Notes: generated by a model not told the origin, from the sequence alone. Positions 1 through 8,734 are shown, counted from the first letter of the stretch. The stretch: DNA of 64,000 nucleotides from Streptomyces sp. NRRL F-2580 (GCF_000720115.1 NZ_JOIR01000025.1:1-64000), one strand, 5' to 3'. Numbers and translations: made by a program.

Positions 1-572
1 GGCGGGGCGGGCGGCGCGGGGGGTGCCGGGGCGACGGGCGGGGCGACGGCGGCGGCTGCGGGAGCCGGCTCCTCGTCCACGGAGACGCCGAAGTCGGTGG
101 CGATGCCGGCGAGGCCGTTCGCGTACCCCTGGCCGACCGCGCGCACCTTCCACACGCCGCCGCGCAGGTAGATCTCGACGACGACGAGCGCGGTCTCGGT
201 GCCCAGCTGCGGCGGGGTGAAGGAGGCGATCACCGCGCCGCCGTCGGCGCCCCGCACGGTGGCCGTGGGCTCGATGCCCTGGAAGGTCTGCCCGGCGGCG
301 TCCGGGCTGGCCGTGACCACGATCCGCTCGATGCCCGGCGGTACCGCGCCGGTGTCCACGGTGATCGAGTCCGGCGCCGCACCCCCGCCGGACCGGTAGC
401 TGACACCGGGGCCGGAGGGCTGGTTGAAGAAGATGAAGTCGGCGTCGGAGCGCACCTTGCCGTCGGCCGTCAGGAGCAGGGCCGATACGTCGAGCCGCAC
501 CGGCGCAGCCACGTCCACCGTCACACGGACGGCATTGAGCGGCAGATTGGAACCAGGGGTCATAGCGGTCAT
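1..572 (-). CDS. TerD family protein (3' end outside window)
   Basis: The N-terminal 190 residues of a TerD/CABP-type protein (tellurium-resistance/stress family, Ca-binding beta sandwich) are visible. The frame opens MTAMTPGSNLPLNAV, has a DADFIFFNQPSG segment and a VEIYLRGGVWKVRAVGQGY segment, all typical of TerD, and then enters an Ala/Pro linker (EEPAPAAAVAPP) that runs off the window edge. That linker suggests a longer TerD protein with a C-terminal extension. ATG at 572 and ATG at 563 are both possible starts. The family is tied to resistance to oxyanions and envelope or phage stress, but no specific function can be given. No other ter genes are visible here. Confidence 0.85.
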   Translation of the reverse strand, partial: MTAMTPGSNLPLNAVRVTVDVAAPVRLDVSALLLTADGKVRSDADFIFFNQPSGPGVSYRSGGGAAPDSITVDTGAVPPGIERIVVTASPDAAGQTFQGIEPTATVRGADGGAVIASFTPPQLGTETALVVVEIYLRGGVWKVRAVGQGYANGLAGIATDFGVSVDEEPAPAAAAVAPPVAPAPPAPPAP

Positions 573-640
573 GCCGGGAGAACGACCGGAGGGGCTTTGC
601 CGTTCCCTTACCCTCGCGCGAGATTTCAGCGTGGGGTGCA

Positions 641-667
641 GCCTGCCCCGCCGCGGGCGGGGCAGGC
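641..667 (-). terminator. Hairpin terminator after the aldehyde dehydrogenase gene
   Basis: A perfect 12-bp stem (GCCTGCCCCGCC with GGCGGGGCAGGC) and a 3-nt loop lie between the aldehyde dehydrogenase stop (752) and the terD start (572). There is no T run, as is common for Streptomyces terminators. A second GC-rich fold follows at about 680-735. Confidence 0.6.
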
Positions 668-751
668 AACGGATCACGGGCGGCGGCCCGGGGCCCCGCC
701 GGGCAGCCCGGCTGGGGCGAGGCCCTGCCCCGGCCGCGGTGCCGGCTTGGC

Positions 752-2275
752 TCAGCCGCCCGTGACCCGGCGCGGGAGCCCCAGCGGGTTCGCCTCGCGC
801 AGCTCCGCCGGAAGGAGCGCGTCCGGTACCGACTGGTAGGCCACCGGCCGGAGCCAGCGCTCGATCGCGGTCCCGCCCACCGAGGTGGAGTGCGAGGTCG
901 CCGCCGGGTAGGGGCCGCCGTGGTGCTGGGCCGGGGCCACCGCCACCCCGGTCGGCCAGCCGTTGACCACGATCCGCCCCGCCAGCCCCGTGACCTGCCC
1001 GATCAGCTCGGTGGCCGGGCCCGGCGCGCCCTCCGTCTCGGCGGCCGACAGCTGGAGCGTGGCGCTCAGGTTCCCCGGGAGCCGGCCGAGCACCGCGCCC
1101 GCCTCGCCCTGGTCGGCGTACCGCACGACGACGGTGACCGGGCCGAAGCACTCCTCCAGGAGGAGGTCGTACGCCCCGCCCCCGAGCAGGTCCGCGGCGG
1201 TCACGGTCAGGTAGCCCGCGCCGACGGTGTGCTCCCCGCCGGAGCCCGGGGTGACGGGCGCGTCGACGCCGGGCAGCCCGGCCCGCTCGCGCACCCCGGA
1301 GATGAAGTTGTCGCGCATCCGGTGGTCGAGCAGCACCCCGGGTTCCGTCTCCCCGAGCGCCTTGGTGAGCGCGTCGGTGAGGCGGTCGCCCGCCGCCCCC
1401 TCGGGGACCAGCACCAGCCCGGGCTTCACGCAGAACTGGCCGAGGCCGAGGGTGACCGAGCCCGCGAGCCCGGCGCCGATCTCCTCGGCCCGCTCGGCGG
1501 CCGCGGCCGGGGTGACCACGACGGGGTTGAGGGAGCCCAGTTCGCCGTGGAAGGGGATCGGCACGGGCCGGGCGGCGGCCGCGTCGAACAGCGCCCGGCC
1601 GCCCCGGATGGAACCGGTGAATCCGGCGGCGGCCACCAGCGGATGACGGATCAGCTCCAGGCCGGCGTCGAAGCCGTGGACCACGGTCACCACTTCGGCC
1701 GGGAGCCCCGTGGCGACCGCGGCCCGGCGCAGCAGCGAGGCGCACAGCTCGGAGGTGGCCGGGTGGTCGGGGTGCGCCTTGACGACCACCGGGCAGCCGG
1801 CGGCCAGCGCGCTCGCGGTGTCCCCGCCGGGGACGGAGAAGGCGAGCGGGAAGTTGGAGGCGGCGTAGACCGCGACCACGCCGAGCGGCACCTTGTAGCG
1901 GCGCAGTTCGGGGCGGGGCGGGCTGAGGGAGGGGTCGGCGCGGTCGATCCGGACGTCGAGGTAGGCGCCCTCGTCCACGGCGTCGGCGAAGGCGCGCAGC
2001 TGGCCGGTGGTACGGGCCAGTTCGCCGGTGAGCCGGCCCGGGCCGAGCGCGGTCTCGGCGTCGGCGGCCTCGATGACGTGGGCGGCGGCCTCGTCGAGCA
2101 GCGTGGCGGCGGCGCGCAGGAAGGCGGCGCGGACGGTGGCGTCGGCGAGCGGGCCGCGGGCCGCATGGGCCGCCCGTACGGCTTCGTCCACCTCCAGGGA
2201 CGTGGCCTCCACCGCAACCTGCTCGCGCTGCTTCCCGGTGCGGGGGTCCACACTCCAGACTGGTGTCGTTGTCAT
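752..2275 (-). CDS. NADP-type aldehyde dehydrogenase, likely 2,5-dioxopentanoate (alpha-ketoglutarate semialdehyde) dehydrogenase
   Basis: This 507-residue protein belongs to the ALDH superfamily and most resembles alpha-ketoglutarate semialdehyde dehydrogenases, which oxidise 2,5-dioxopentanoate to 2-oxoglutarate at the end of pentose, glucarate or hydroxyproline breakdown. The catalytic Cys is about residue 282 (GQFCVKPG), the general-base Glu about 245 (HGELGSLNP), the oxyanion Asn about 141 (ASNFPLA) and the cofactor-binding Lys about 166 (VVKAHP). The SNFPLAFSVPGGDTASALAAG stretch is characteristic of this subfamily. The gene is divergent from an IclR regulator with a palindrome between them, which points to substrate-induced control. 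The substrate is inferred from family resemblance only, because no other gene of the pathway is present. Confidence 0.85.
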   Translation of the reverse strand: MTTTPVWSVDPRTGKQREQVAVEATSLEVDEAVRAAHAARGPLADATVRAAFLRAAATLLDEAAAHVIEAADAETALGPGRLTGELARTTGQLRAFADAVDEGAYLDVRIDRADPSLSPPRPELRRYKVPLGVVAVYAASNFPLAFSVPGGDTASALAAGCPVVVKAHPDHPATSELCASLLRRAAVATGLPAEVVTVVHGFDAGLELIRHPLVAAAGFTGSIRGGRALFDAAAARPVPIPFHGELGSLNPVVVTPAAAAERAEEIGAGLAGSVTLGLGQFCVKPGLVLVPEGAAGDRLTDALTKALGETEPGVLLDHRMRDNFISGVRERAGLPGVDAPVTPGSGGEHTVGAGYLTVTAADLLGGGAYDLLLEECFGPVTVVVRYADQGEAGAVLGRLPGNLSATLQLSAAETEGAPGPATELIGQVTGLAGRIVVNGWPTGVAVAPAQHHGGPYPAATSHSTSVGGTAIERWLRPVAYQSVPDALLPAELREANPLGLPRRVTGG

Positions 2276-2294
2276 GGCCCACTGCCTCCTGGAT

Positions 2295-2312
2295 CGTTCA
2301 GTATTCTGAACG
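2295..2312. promoter_or_regulatory. Palindromic operator between aldehyde dehydrogenase and iclR genes
   Basis: CGTTCAG-N4-CTGAACG is a perfect 7-bp inverted repeat 20 bp upstream of the dehydrogenase ATG and about 90 bp upstream of the IclR ATG. Its size and position fit the operator of the divergent IclR-family protein and would occlude the dehydrogenase promoter. Confidence 0.6.
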
Positions 2313-2402
2313 CGGTTCCGGTGGATGAATGATCACATCTGCTGCGGACTCTATTTCCGCGTCCTCCGCGTGACAAGAGGCGACCAGAGGGGAAGCAGGC
2401 GT

Positions 2403-3185
2403 ATGACGACGACCGAGTCGGGGATCCCGGTTGCGGCGGCGCCGGTCAAATCGGCGGTGCGGACCGTCCTGTTGCTGGAGCACTTCGCGGCCCGGCCCGG
2501 GCTGCACAGCCTGGCCGACATCCAGCACGACCTCTCCCTGCCGAAGTCCAGCCTGTACATGCTGTTGCGCACGCTCGTGAACCTGGGCTGGGTGGAGACG
2601 GACGCGACGGGCACGCGGTACGGCATCGGCGTACGGGCCCTGCTGGTCGGCAGCTCGTACATCGACGGCGACGAGGTGGTCGCGGCGGCCCGGCCCACCC
2701 TGGACCGGCTCTCCGACGACACGACGGAGACCATCCACCTGGCGCGGATGGACGGGACGAGCGTGGTGTACCTCGCCACCCGGCAGTCCCAGCACTACCT
2801 GCGGCCCTTCACCCGGGTCGGGCGGCGGCTGCCCGTGCACTCGACGGCGCTCGGCAAGGCGCTGCTGGCCACGCACACGGACGATGAGGTGCGCGCCCTG
2901 CTGCCCAGGCGGCTGGAGGCCGTCACGGAGCACACCATCACCGACCGCGAGCAGCTCGTCGAGGAGTTGGCGCTGGTGCGGGAGCAGGGGTACGCGCTGG
3001 ACCGGGAGGAGAACACGCTGGGGCTGCGCTGCTTCGGGGTGGCCGTCCCGTACCGGACGCCGGCGCGGGACGCGGTGAGCTGCTCGGTGCCGGTGGCCCG
3101 GCTGACGGCGGCGCACGAACAGGTCATCAAGGCGGCGCTGTTCGAGGCACGGGACCGGCTGTCGGTGGTGACGCGGCGGATGTGA
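2403..3185 (+). CDS. IclR family transcriptional regulator
   Basis: A 260-residue IclR-family protein with an N-terminal winged helix (residues about 15-75, SLADIQHDLSLPKSSLYMLL) followed by the effector-binding domain (GRRLPVHSTALGKALLA, then a C-terminal SCSVPVARLTAAHEQVI segment). The ATG at 2403 was chosen because a GGGGAAG box sits just upstream; an in-frame ATG at 2325 would add 26 residues unlike the family. It is transcribed away from the dehydrogenase gene, so local repression of that gene, relieved by a sugar-acid-derived ligand, is the natural inference. Confidence 0.9.
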   Translation: MTTTESGIPVAAAPVKSAVRTVLLLEHFAARPGLHSLADIQHDLSLPKSSLYMLLRTLVNLGWVETDATGTRYGIGVRALLVGSSYIDGDEVVAAARPTLDRLSDDTTETIHLARMDGTSVVYLATRQSQHYLRPFTRVGRRLPVHSTALGKALLATHTDDEVRALLPRRLEAVTEHTITDREQLVEELALVREQGYALDREENTLGLRCFGVAVPYRTPARDAVSCSVPVARLTAAHEQVIKAALFEARDRLSVVTRRM

Positions 3186-3293
3186 GGCGGCGGGTGTGAG
3201 GCGGCGGAGGGTGTGGTTCCTCCCCCGGGTGGGGGAGACGGTTCCCCAATGAGGGGGAGGCGGCGGGGGCGGTAGGCGCGGGACCGTTGGGTC

Positions 3294-4304
3294 ATGAGCA
3301 CACGAGCCGTTCGGACGGCGTACGCGACGAGGCCGCCGGCCCCCGCCCCGGGGGCCGGGCGGCGGATCCTGGGGGCGGTGGCCATCGCGGCCACCGTGCC
3401 GTACCTGGCGCTGAAGACCGCCTGGCTGTCGGGGAGCCGGATCGGGATACCGGACGGCAGCGTGCTGCTGGAGCCCGGGCCGTTCTTCATCGCGGCCAAT
3501 ACCGTCACGCTGGCCATGGACGCGAGCGTCCTCCTGCTCGTCCTGGTGCTCACCAGGCCCTGGGGCATACGGGGGCCCGCCTGGCTGCTGGCCGTCCCGG
3601 TCTTCGTGGCCACGGGACTGCTGACCCCGATCGTCGTCGCGTTCCCGGGCCAACTGCTCATACGGGCGCTCGGTTTCGGGGCGGACCCGGCCGTGGTGGC
3701 CGCGCGCGAGCCGTTCCTGGACCCCTGGGTGTTCAACGTGGTCTACAGCGGCTTCATGGTCCAAGGGCTCGCCCTGGCCGGGCTGTTCGTGCCCTATGCG
3801 CGAGAGCGCTGGGGCCGGCTGTGGCGGGGCGTGACGGGGGCGGGGGTCCACCCGGACGGAGTCCGGGGGAGGCTGCCGTCGTCCACGGGGGTGGTGGCGG
3901 CGGCCTCGGCCCCGGCCGGCCTGGCGGTCGCGGCGGTGTACGCGTACTGGGCCTTCGGCGGCACTGCCGGGCTGGCGGCGGAGCGGGCGGCCACCCACTC
4001 CGCGGAGACGGGCGTGGTGGCGGCGGTCCATGCGCTGTGCGCGCTCGCCGCCGTGGCGGGGACGCTGCTGCTGGTCCGGGGCGGGGGGCTCCGGGCGCGG
4101 TGGCCGCTCGCTCTCGCCTGGGTCGGAGCGGGCGCGACCCTCACCTGGGGTGCCTGGACGCTGCTCGCTTCGCTGGGACCGCAGCTGGACGGTGGTGAAG
4201 GGCCGTCCGCCGCAGTCCTGTTGGCCTACGCTGGCCAGATGATCACCGGATCGCTCGCCGCCGTCGTCCTCAGCCGGTTCCTCATATCCCGCGGCGAAGG
4301 ATGA
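3294..4304 (+). CDS. Multi-pass integral membrane protein of unknown function
   Basis: This 336-residue protein has about seven or eight hydrophobic segments, for example VAIAATVPYLALK, LAMDASVLLLVLVL, WLLAVPVFVATGLL, FMVQGLALAGLFV, VHALCALAAVAGTLLLV and VLLAYAGQMITGSLAAVVL. I recognise no catalytic motif. Its last codons overlap the start of the histidine kinase gene by 4 bp (ATGA), so the two are translationally coupled. It may be a signal-sensing partner or the target of the two-component system. The 108-bp upstream region holds a repeated TGAGGCGGCGG element and a CTCCCCC/GGGGGAG inverted repeat. Confidence 0.75.
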   Translation: MSTRAVRTAYATRPPAPAPGAGRRILGAVAIAATVPYLALKTAWLSGSRIGIPDGSVLLEPGPFFIAANTVTLAMDASVLLLVLVLTRPWGIRGPAWLLAVPVFVATGLLTPIVVAFPGQLLIRALGFGADPAVVAAREPFLDPWVFNVVYSGFMVQGLALAGLFVPYARERWGRLWRGVTGAGVHPDGVRGRLPSSTGVVAAASAPAGLAVAAVYAYWAFGGTAGLAAERAATHSAETGVVAAVHALCALAAVAGTLLLVRGGGLRARWPLALAWVGAGATLTWGAWTLLASLGPQLDGGEGPSAAVLLAYAGQMITGSLAAVVLSRFLISRGEG

Positions 4305-5590
4305 CGCGGGGCGCCCTGAGCCGGCTGCTGGGGGCGCGGGCCCGGCTGCGCTGGGTGCACCAGATCCTCGGCGGGGCGCTGCTGATGCCGTACTTCCTGT
4401 TCACCCAGGTCGGGGTGGGCATGGCGGCCGGCGGGGTCAATGTGCTCAGCTCCCTCCCGCTGACCCTGGCCGCTTATGCGGCGGCCCTGCCGCTAGTCGC
4501 GGTGACCGCCGTCTTCGGGCTGGTCCGGCCGCTGTCCGTGGCGGCCGTCCGGGCCATGTGCGGGGTGCCGGGGGAGCGGTTGGCGGAAGGGCCGGCGCGG
4601 TCCTGGGCCGCGCGGGGGCGGACCTCGGCGTGGTGGACCCTGCACCTCGGGGTCGGCGCGGTGGTCAGCGGGATGACCCTCGCGGTGCCGCCCATGGCGG
4701 TGGTGCTGATCACGCTGCCGCTCGTGAGCGGACTGCGGGAGACCGAGCTCGGACTGGGCTGGTTCGGCACCGAGGCCGGTCCGTACGTGGCCCCCCTGCT
4801 CGGGATCGGCCTGCTGGCCGGGCTCGTCCTGTGCGCCGCGGGGGCCGGGGCGCTGGTGGCCCGGATGGCGCCCGTACTGCTCGGGCCGACGGCGGCGGAC
4901 CGGTTGGCCGCCGCCGAGGAGCGGGCCGCCGACCTGGCGGTGCGCAACCGGCTGGCCCGGGAGCTGCACGACGCCGTCGGGCACGCGCTGAGCGCCGTCA
5001 CCCTCCAGGCGGTCGCCGCCCGGCGGATGCTGGAGCGCGATCCCGGCTTCGTACGGGAGGCGCTGGCCGCGATCGAGGACACCACGCGGCGGACGGTGGG
5101 CGAGCTGGACGCCGTACTGGGCCTGCTGCGGGACGGGGACCCCGCCCGGCCGGACGCCGCGCCCGCGCCGACCCTCGCGGTCGACCTCGACGGGCTGCTG
5201 GCCCGCACCCGGGCGGCCGGCGTCACCGTCACCGCACACCAGGACACCGGCCCCGGCGGGGACTGGGCAGGGCTTCCGGCGATCGCCTCCCGCGAGGCGT
5301 ACCGGATCGTCCAGGAGGGCCTCAGCAACGCCCTCCGCCACGGCACCGGCCCGGTGGACCTGCGGATCCGGGTACGGGCCGGCCATGAGAACGGACACCG
5401 TGAACTGGAGATCATCATGACCAATGCGCCCGCCGCCCCCGGCGAACGGGAACCCCGCACCACCGGGGGCCGGGGACTGCGCGGCTCCGCGGAACGGGCC
5501 GCGCTGCTCGGCGGCAGCGTCGAGGCCGGACCGTACGGGGACCGGTGGCGGCTGCGGGCCGTCCTCCCGCTCGCGGGGGGCGGCCGATGA
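4301..5590 (+). CDS. NarL-class sensor histidine kinase
   Basis: A 429-residue HisKA_3 kinase. The N-terminal half carries several membrane spans (about residues 20-75, 115-145 and 160-190). The dimerisation/phosphoacceptor helix reads RNRLARELHDAVGHALSAV with the predicted phospho-His near residue 223. The HATPase domain has an N box at GLSNALRHG (about 340-348) and a G box at GGRGLRGSAERAALLGG. There is no periplasmic sensor domain of note, so the signal is probably perceived in the membrane. It overlaps its upstream neighbour by 4 bp and its cognate regulator by 4 bp. Confidence 0.92.
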   Translation: MTRGALSRLLGARARLRWVHQILGGALLMPYFLFTQVGVGMAAGGVNVLSSLPLTLAAYAAALPLVAVTAVFGLVRPLSVAAVRAMCGVPGERLAEGPARSWAARGRTSAWWTLHLGVGAVVSGMTLAVPPMAVVLITLPLVSGLRETELGLGWFGTEAGPYVAPLLGIGLLAGLVLCAAGAGALVARMAPVLLGPTAADRLAAAEERAADLAVRNRLARELHDAVGHALSAVTLQAVAARRMLERDPGFVREALAAIEDTTRRTVGELDAVLGLLRDGDPARPDAAPAPTLAVDLDGLLARTRAAGVTVTAHQDTGPGGDWAGLPAIASREAYRIVQEGLSNALRHGTGPVDLRIRVRAGHENGHRELEIIMTNAPAAPGEREPRTTGGRGLRGSAERAALLGGSVEAGPYGDRWRLRAVLPLAGGGR

Positions 5591-6300
5591 ACCCGCCGAA
5601 CCCGACGGCCGAGGCGACCGCGTCCGCGCCGGCGGGCCGTCCGCGGCTGCGCATCGTGCTCTGCGACGACGAGCGGATGGTCCGCACCGCGCTGCGGGTC
5701 ATCCTGGAGGCAGAGCCCGACCTGCAGGTCGTCGGCGAGGCCGCCACCGGCGCCGAAGCGGTCCCGCTGGTCCGCTCCCTGGCCCCGGACGTGGTGCTGA
5801 TGGACGTCCGGATGCCCGAGATAGACGGGATCCGGGCCACCGAGCAGATCCTCGCCACCATGGCCGAGCCGCCCCGGATCGTGGTCGTCACCACCTTCGA
5901 GAACGACGCCCACGTCTACGACGCGCTGCGCGCGGGAGCCGCGGGCTTCCTCCTCAAGCGGGCCGACCCCGACGAGCTGATCGGCGCGGTCCGGCTCGTC
6001 GCCCGCGGCGACTCACTGCTCTTCCCCGCCGCGGTGCGCTCCCTCGCGGCCGCCCGCACGGCCGCCGGCGCCCCGCCCGCGACCGCGCCCTGGGTGGCCC
6101 GGCTCACCGACCGCGAGGCCGACGTACTGCGCCTGATGGCCACCGGGCTGTCCAACCACGAGATGAGCGAGCGCCTCGGCGTCGGACCGCAGACGGTCAA
6201 GACGCACGTCGCGTCGGTCCTCACCAAGACCGGCTCCCGCGACCGCACCCAGGCGGTCATCGCGGCCTACGAGGGGGGCTTCATCATGAAGAAAAGCTGA
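5587..6300 (+). CDS. NarL/LuxR family response regulator
   Basis: A 237-residue response regulator. The receiver domain (about 20-140) has the acidic pair in VLCDDE, the predicted phosphoacceptor Asp73 in LMDVRMPEIDG, the conserved Thr in VVTTFEN and the Lys in GFLLKRADP. The C-terminal LuxR HTH reads LTDREADVLRLMATGLSNHEMSERLGV. The ATG overlaps the kinase stop, so kinase and regulator form a classic pair. The gene ends 62 bp before a penicillin-binding protein gene, a possible target, although co-orientation is the only evidence. Confidence 0.93.
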   Translation: MNPPNPTAEATASAPAGRPRLRIVLCDDERMVRTALRVILEAEPDLQVVGEAATGAEAVPLVRSLAPDVVLMDVRMPEIDGIRATEQILATMAEPPRIVVVTTFENDAHVYDALRAGAAGFLLKRADPDELIGAVRLVARGDSLLFPAAVRSLAAARTAAGAPPATAPWVARLTDREADVLRLMATGLSNHEMSERLGVGPQTVKTHVASVLTKTGSRDRTQAVIAAYEGGFIMKKS

Positions 6301-6362
6301 GAACCCCGCCACAATCGGGGCAGAGCGGAACGGCTGGGGCCACCGAGACGTCCTTCTGGGGG

Positions 6363-7811
6363 ATGAACAAGACGATCAGGCGTGCGTCGGTCTTCTGTCT
6401 GCTCCTGGTGCTGGCCCTGCTGGTCCGCGTCACCTGGGTGCAGGCATACCAAGGCCAGGCCCTCGCAGACGACAAGCACAACCGCCGGAACCTCATCGGG
6501 CAGTACGAGAACCCGCTGGGCAACATCATCGTGGGCGGGGAGGCGATCACCGGCTCGGTGAAGACGGGCGGCAAGGACTTCGGCTACAAGCGGACGTACG
6601 TCGACGGCCCCCTCTACGCGCCGATCACCGGGTACAGCTCCCAGGCCTACGGCACGACCATGCTGGAGGGCATCTACAAGAACGTCCTCAACGGTTCGGA
6701 CAACCGGCTGAAGACCGTGATGGACATGCTCACCAACAAGCGGGCCGCCCCCGGCAACGTCCTGACCACCATTGACAAGGACGTGCAGAAGGCCGCCTAC
6801 GACGCGCTCCAGGGCAAGCAGGGCGCGGCGGTCGCCATGGACCCGAAGACCGGCGAGATCCTCGCCGTGGTGAACAACCCCTCCTTCGACCCGGGCAGCA
6901 TCGCCGGCGCCAACGACAAGGAGGCCTGGGCCGAACTCTCCGCGGACAAGGGCAAGGCCCTGGAGAACGTGGCGCTGCGCAAGCCGCAGGCGCCCGGCTC
7001 CACCTTCAAGCTGGTCACCCTCGCCGCGGCCATCGAGAACGGCCTCGTCACCAACCTCGACCAGCAGACCGGCATCGCCGACCCGTACACGATCCCCGGC
7101 ACCCGCACCCTGCTGCCCAGCGAGGCGGGCTCCGCGGCATGCAACAACGTCTCGGTGCGCACCGCCCTGCGGCTGTCCTGCAACAACGTCTTCGCCGAGC
7201 TCGCGTCCAAGCTCGGCCAGGACAAGATGCGCGCGACGGCCGAGAAGCTCGGTTTCAACGTCCAGATCGACACCCCGGTCCGCACGAACCCGCCGAGCAA
7301 GTACCCGTCGAAGAAGATGTCGATCGACCAGGTCGCGCAGACGGGTATCGGCCAGTTCGACGTGCAGGCCACGCCGCTCCAGATGGCGATGGTGACGGCC
7401 GCGATCGAGAACGGCGGCAGGCTCGTCGCCCCGCACCTGGTCTCCGAGGTCACCGACGGCAACGGCGACGTGCTGGAGAGCTTCAAGGACCCGAAGTCCC
7501 AGCAGGTGATGAACGAGAAGACCGCGTCGATGATCCGGGACGCCATGCGCACGGTCGCCACCGAGGGCGGCGGCAAGCCGGCCCAGGTGACGGGCGCCGA
7601 GGTGGGCGGCAAGACCGGTACCGCCCAGCGCGGCGTCAACAACAGCCTCGCCCCGCTGGCCTGGTTCACCTCGTACGGCAAGCTGGGCGGCAAGCAGATC
7701 GCGGTCGCCGTGGTGATCGAGAACTCGGACACCGACCGCTCCGAGATCGGCGGCGGCAAGCTGGCCGCCCCCATCGCCCAGAAGATGATGGAGGCGTGGC
7801 TGAAGAAGTAG
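6363..7811 (+). CDS. Class B penicillin-binding protein (PbpA-like transpeptidase)
   Basis: This 482-residue protein has one N-terminal membrane anchor (about 9-28) and a PBP dimerisation segment (RRNLIGQYENPLGNI). The transpeptidase domain shows all three active-site motifs: SxxK at 213-216 (PGSTFKLVT), SxN at 272-274 (LSCNNVF) and KTG at 417-419 (GGKTGTAQ). The length fits the short PbpA/PBP2 group that cross-links peptidoglycan outside the membrane. Unlike the usual pbpA next to a rodA/ftsW gene, this copy stands alone behind a two-component system, so it is probably a secondary paralogue used under particular conditions. Confidence 0.9.
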   Translation: MNKTIRRASVFCLLLVLALLVRVTWVQAYQGQALADDKHNRRNLIGQYENPLGNIIVGGEAITGSVKTGGKDFGYKRTYVDGPLYAPITGYSSQAYGTTMLEGIYKNVLNGSDNRLKTVMDMLTNKRAAPGNVLTTIDKDVQKAAYDALQGKQGAAVAMDPKTGEILAVVNNPSFDPGSIAGANDKEAWAELSADKGKALENVALRKPQAPGSTFKLVTLAAAIENGLVTNLDQQTGIADPYTIPGTRTLLPSEAGSAACNNVSVRTALRLSCNNVFAELASKLGQDKMRATAEKLGFNVQIDTPVRTNPPSKYPSKKMSIDQVAQTGIGQFDVQATPLQMAMVTAAIENGGRLVAPHLVSEVTDGNGDVLESFKDPKSQQVMNEKTASMIRDAMRTVATEGGGKPAQVTGAEVGGKTGTAQRGVNNSLAPLAWFTSYGKLGGKQIAVAVVIENSDTDRSEIGGGKLAAPIAQKMMEAWLKK

Positions 7812-7831
7812 CCGCGCCGCGGTCAGGGCCG

Positions 7832-7868
7832 ACGCGCCGGGAACCCAAGGGGTTTCCGGCGCGTTTGC
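7832..7868 (+). terminator. Terminator after the penicillin-binding protein gene
   Basis: ACGCGCCGG and CCGGCGCGT pair around an inner GAACCC/GGGTTT stem, followed by a short T-rich stretch. The hairpin begins about 20 nt after the stop and ends only about 10 nt before the next GTG. Confidence 0.65.
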
Positions 7869-7874
7869 CTTCCC

Positions 7875-8426
7875 GTGATCAGAGCCGCGGAGCCCGCAGA
7901 CCTCGACGCCATCGCCGCCCTGCACACCCGGGCCCGGGCCACGTACTACCAGGGCCACATCCCCGAACAGGCCTACGCGGGCGACGCCGAGCTCCAGCGG
8001 ACCCGCGAGGGCTGGTCCCGGGCCGTCGCCCGTGACCCCGCCGAGGGCGCGGTGCTCTGCGCCGAACAGGACGGCGAGCTCACCGGGGTCGCCGCCTTCC
8101 GCACGGAGCACGGCGAGACCACCCTCACCCAGCTCCACGTCGACCCGGTCCACTGGCGCCGCGGCACCGGCGCCGCCCTGCACGCCGCCTGCCTCGACGT
8201 CTGGCGCCGCGCCGGAGTCAGCCGGGTCCGCCTCGAGGTCTACGAGCACAACCTCCGCGCCCAGGCCTTCTACGCCGCCCACGGCTGGCGCCCGGACCCG
8301 TCCACCTCCCACACGGGCACCCACCGCACCCTCTGGCTCCGGATCGGTCCCCCGCCCGCCGCCGACCCGGTCGAGCGGCCCGCGGACGCTCCGGGTGCGG
8401 ACAGCGCCCTTCGCGGAGAAGCTTGA
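7875..8426 (+). CDS. GNAT family N-acetyltransferase
   Basis: A 183-residue GNAT protein. Motif A is visible as LTQLHVDPVHWRRGTGAALHAACL (acetyl-CoA pyrophosphate loop RRGTGA), followed by RLEVYEHNLRAQAFYAAHGWRP, the usual C-terminal part. The acceptor substrate is not predictable. The last 25 residues are a Pro/Ala-rich tail. The GTG at 7875 sits right after a terminator hairpin and has no clear Shine-Dalgarno sequence. The gene is therefore either read from leak-through or starts from a very short leader. Confidence 0.82.
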   Translation: MIRAAEPADLDAIAALHTRARATYYQGHIPEQAYAGDAELQRTREGWSRAVARDPAEGAVLCAEQDGELTGVAAFRTEHGETTLTQLHVDPVHWRRGTGAALHAACLDVWRRAGVSRVRLEVYEHNLRAQAFYAAHGWRPDPSTSHTGTHRTLWLRIGPPPAADPVERPADAPGADSALRGEA

Positions 8427-8457
8427 AGCGACCGGCATTCCGTAGAGAGGACGCCTC

Positions 8458-8664
8458 ATGTCCATGCTCGACAAGCTCAAAGACCTGATCAAGGGACATC
8501 CTGACCAGGCCCGCCAAGGAGTCGAGAAGGCCGGAGACGCCTTCGACACGAGGACCGGGAACAAGTACCAGAGCCAGGTCGACACGGCGCAGCAGAAGCT
8601 CAACGAGCAGATCCGCGGCAACGAGCCCCCCGCCCCCGGGGACCCCCGGCCGCCCCAGCGCTGA
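8458..8664 (+). CDS. Small MT0933-like antitoxin family protein
   Basis: A 68-residue, highly charged helical protein: MSMLDKLKDLIKGHPDQ, then GVEKAGDAFDTRTGNKYQSQVD, then a Pro-rich tail. This matches small actinobacterial proteins annotated as MT0933-like antitoxins, whose antitoxin role is based on one Mycobacterium assignment and is weak. An AGAGAGGA box lies just upstream of the ATG. No toxin-sized partner gene is visible on either side, so a house-keeping or stress role is equally likely. Confidence 0.75.
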   Translation: MSMLDKLKDLIKGHPDQARQGVEKAGDAFDTRTGNKYQSQVDTAQQKLNEQIRGNEPPAPGDPRPPQR

Positions 8665-8682
8665 CGACCGGCCTCCGGACCC

Positions 8683-8734
8683 GCATGCCCACGGGGACTG
8701 CGCCCGCTCACCCGGCGGTGCAGTCCCCGCATGC
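8683..8734 (+). terminator. Hairpin downstream of the small antitoxin-like gene
   Basis: GGGGACTGC and GCAGTCCCC pair perfectly across an 18-nt loop and are flanked by GCATGC on both sides. This is a likely transcription end for the preceding gene; there is no U-tract. Confidence 0.5.

Noticed and set aside
8458..8664. Toxin-antitoxin pair
   Set aside because: Only the antitoxin-like protein is present; neither neighbour looks like a toxin.
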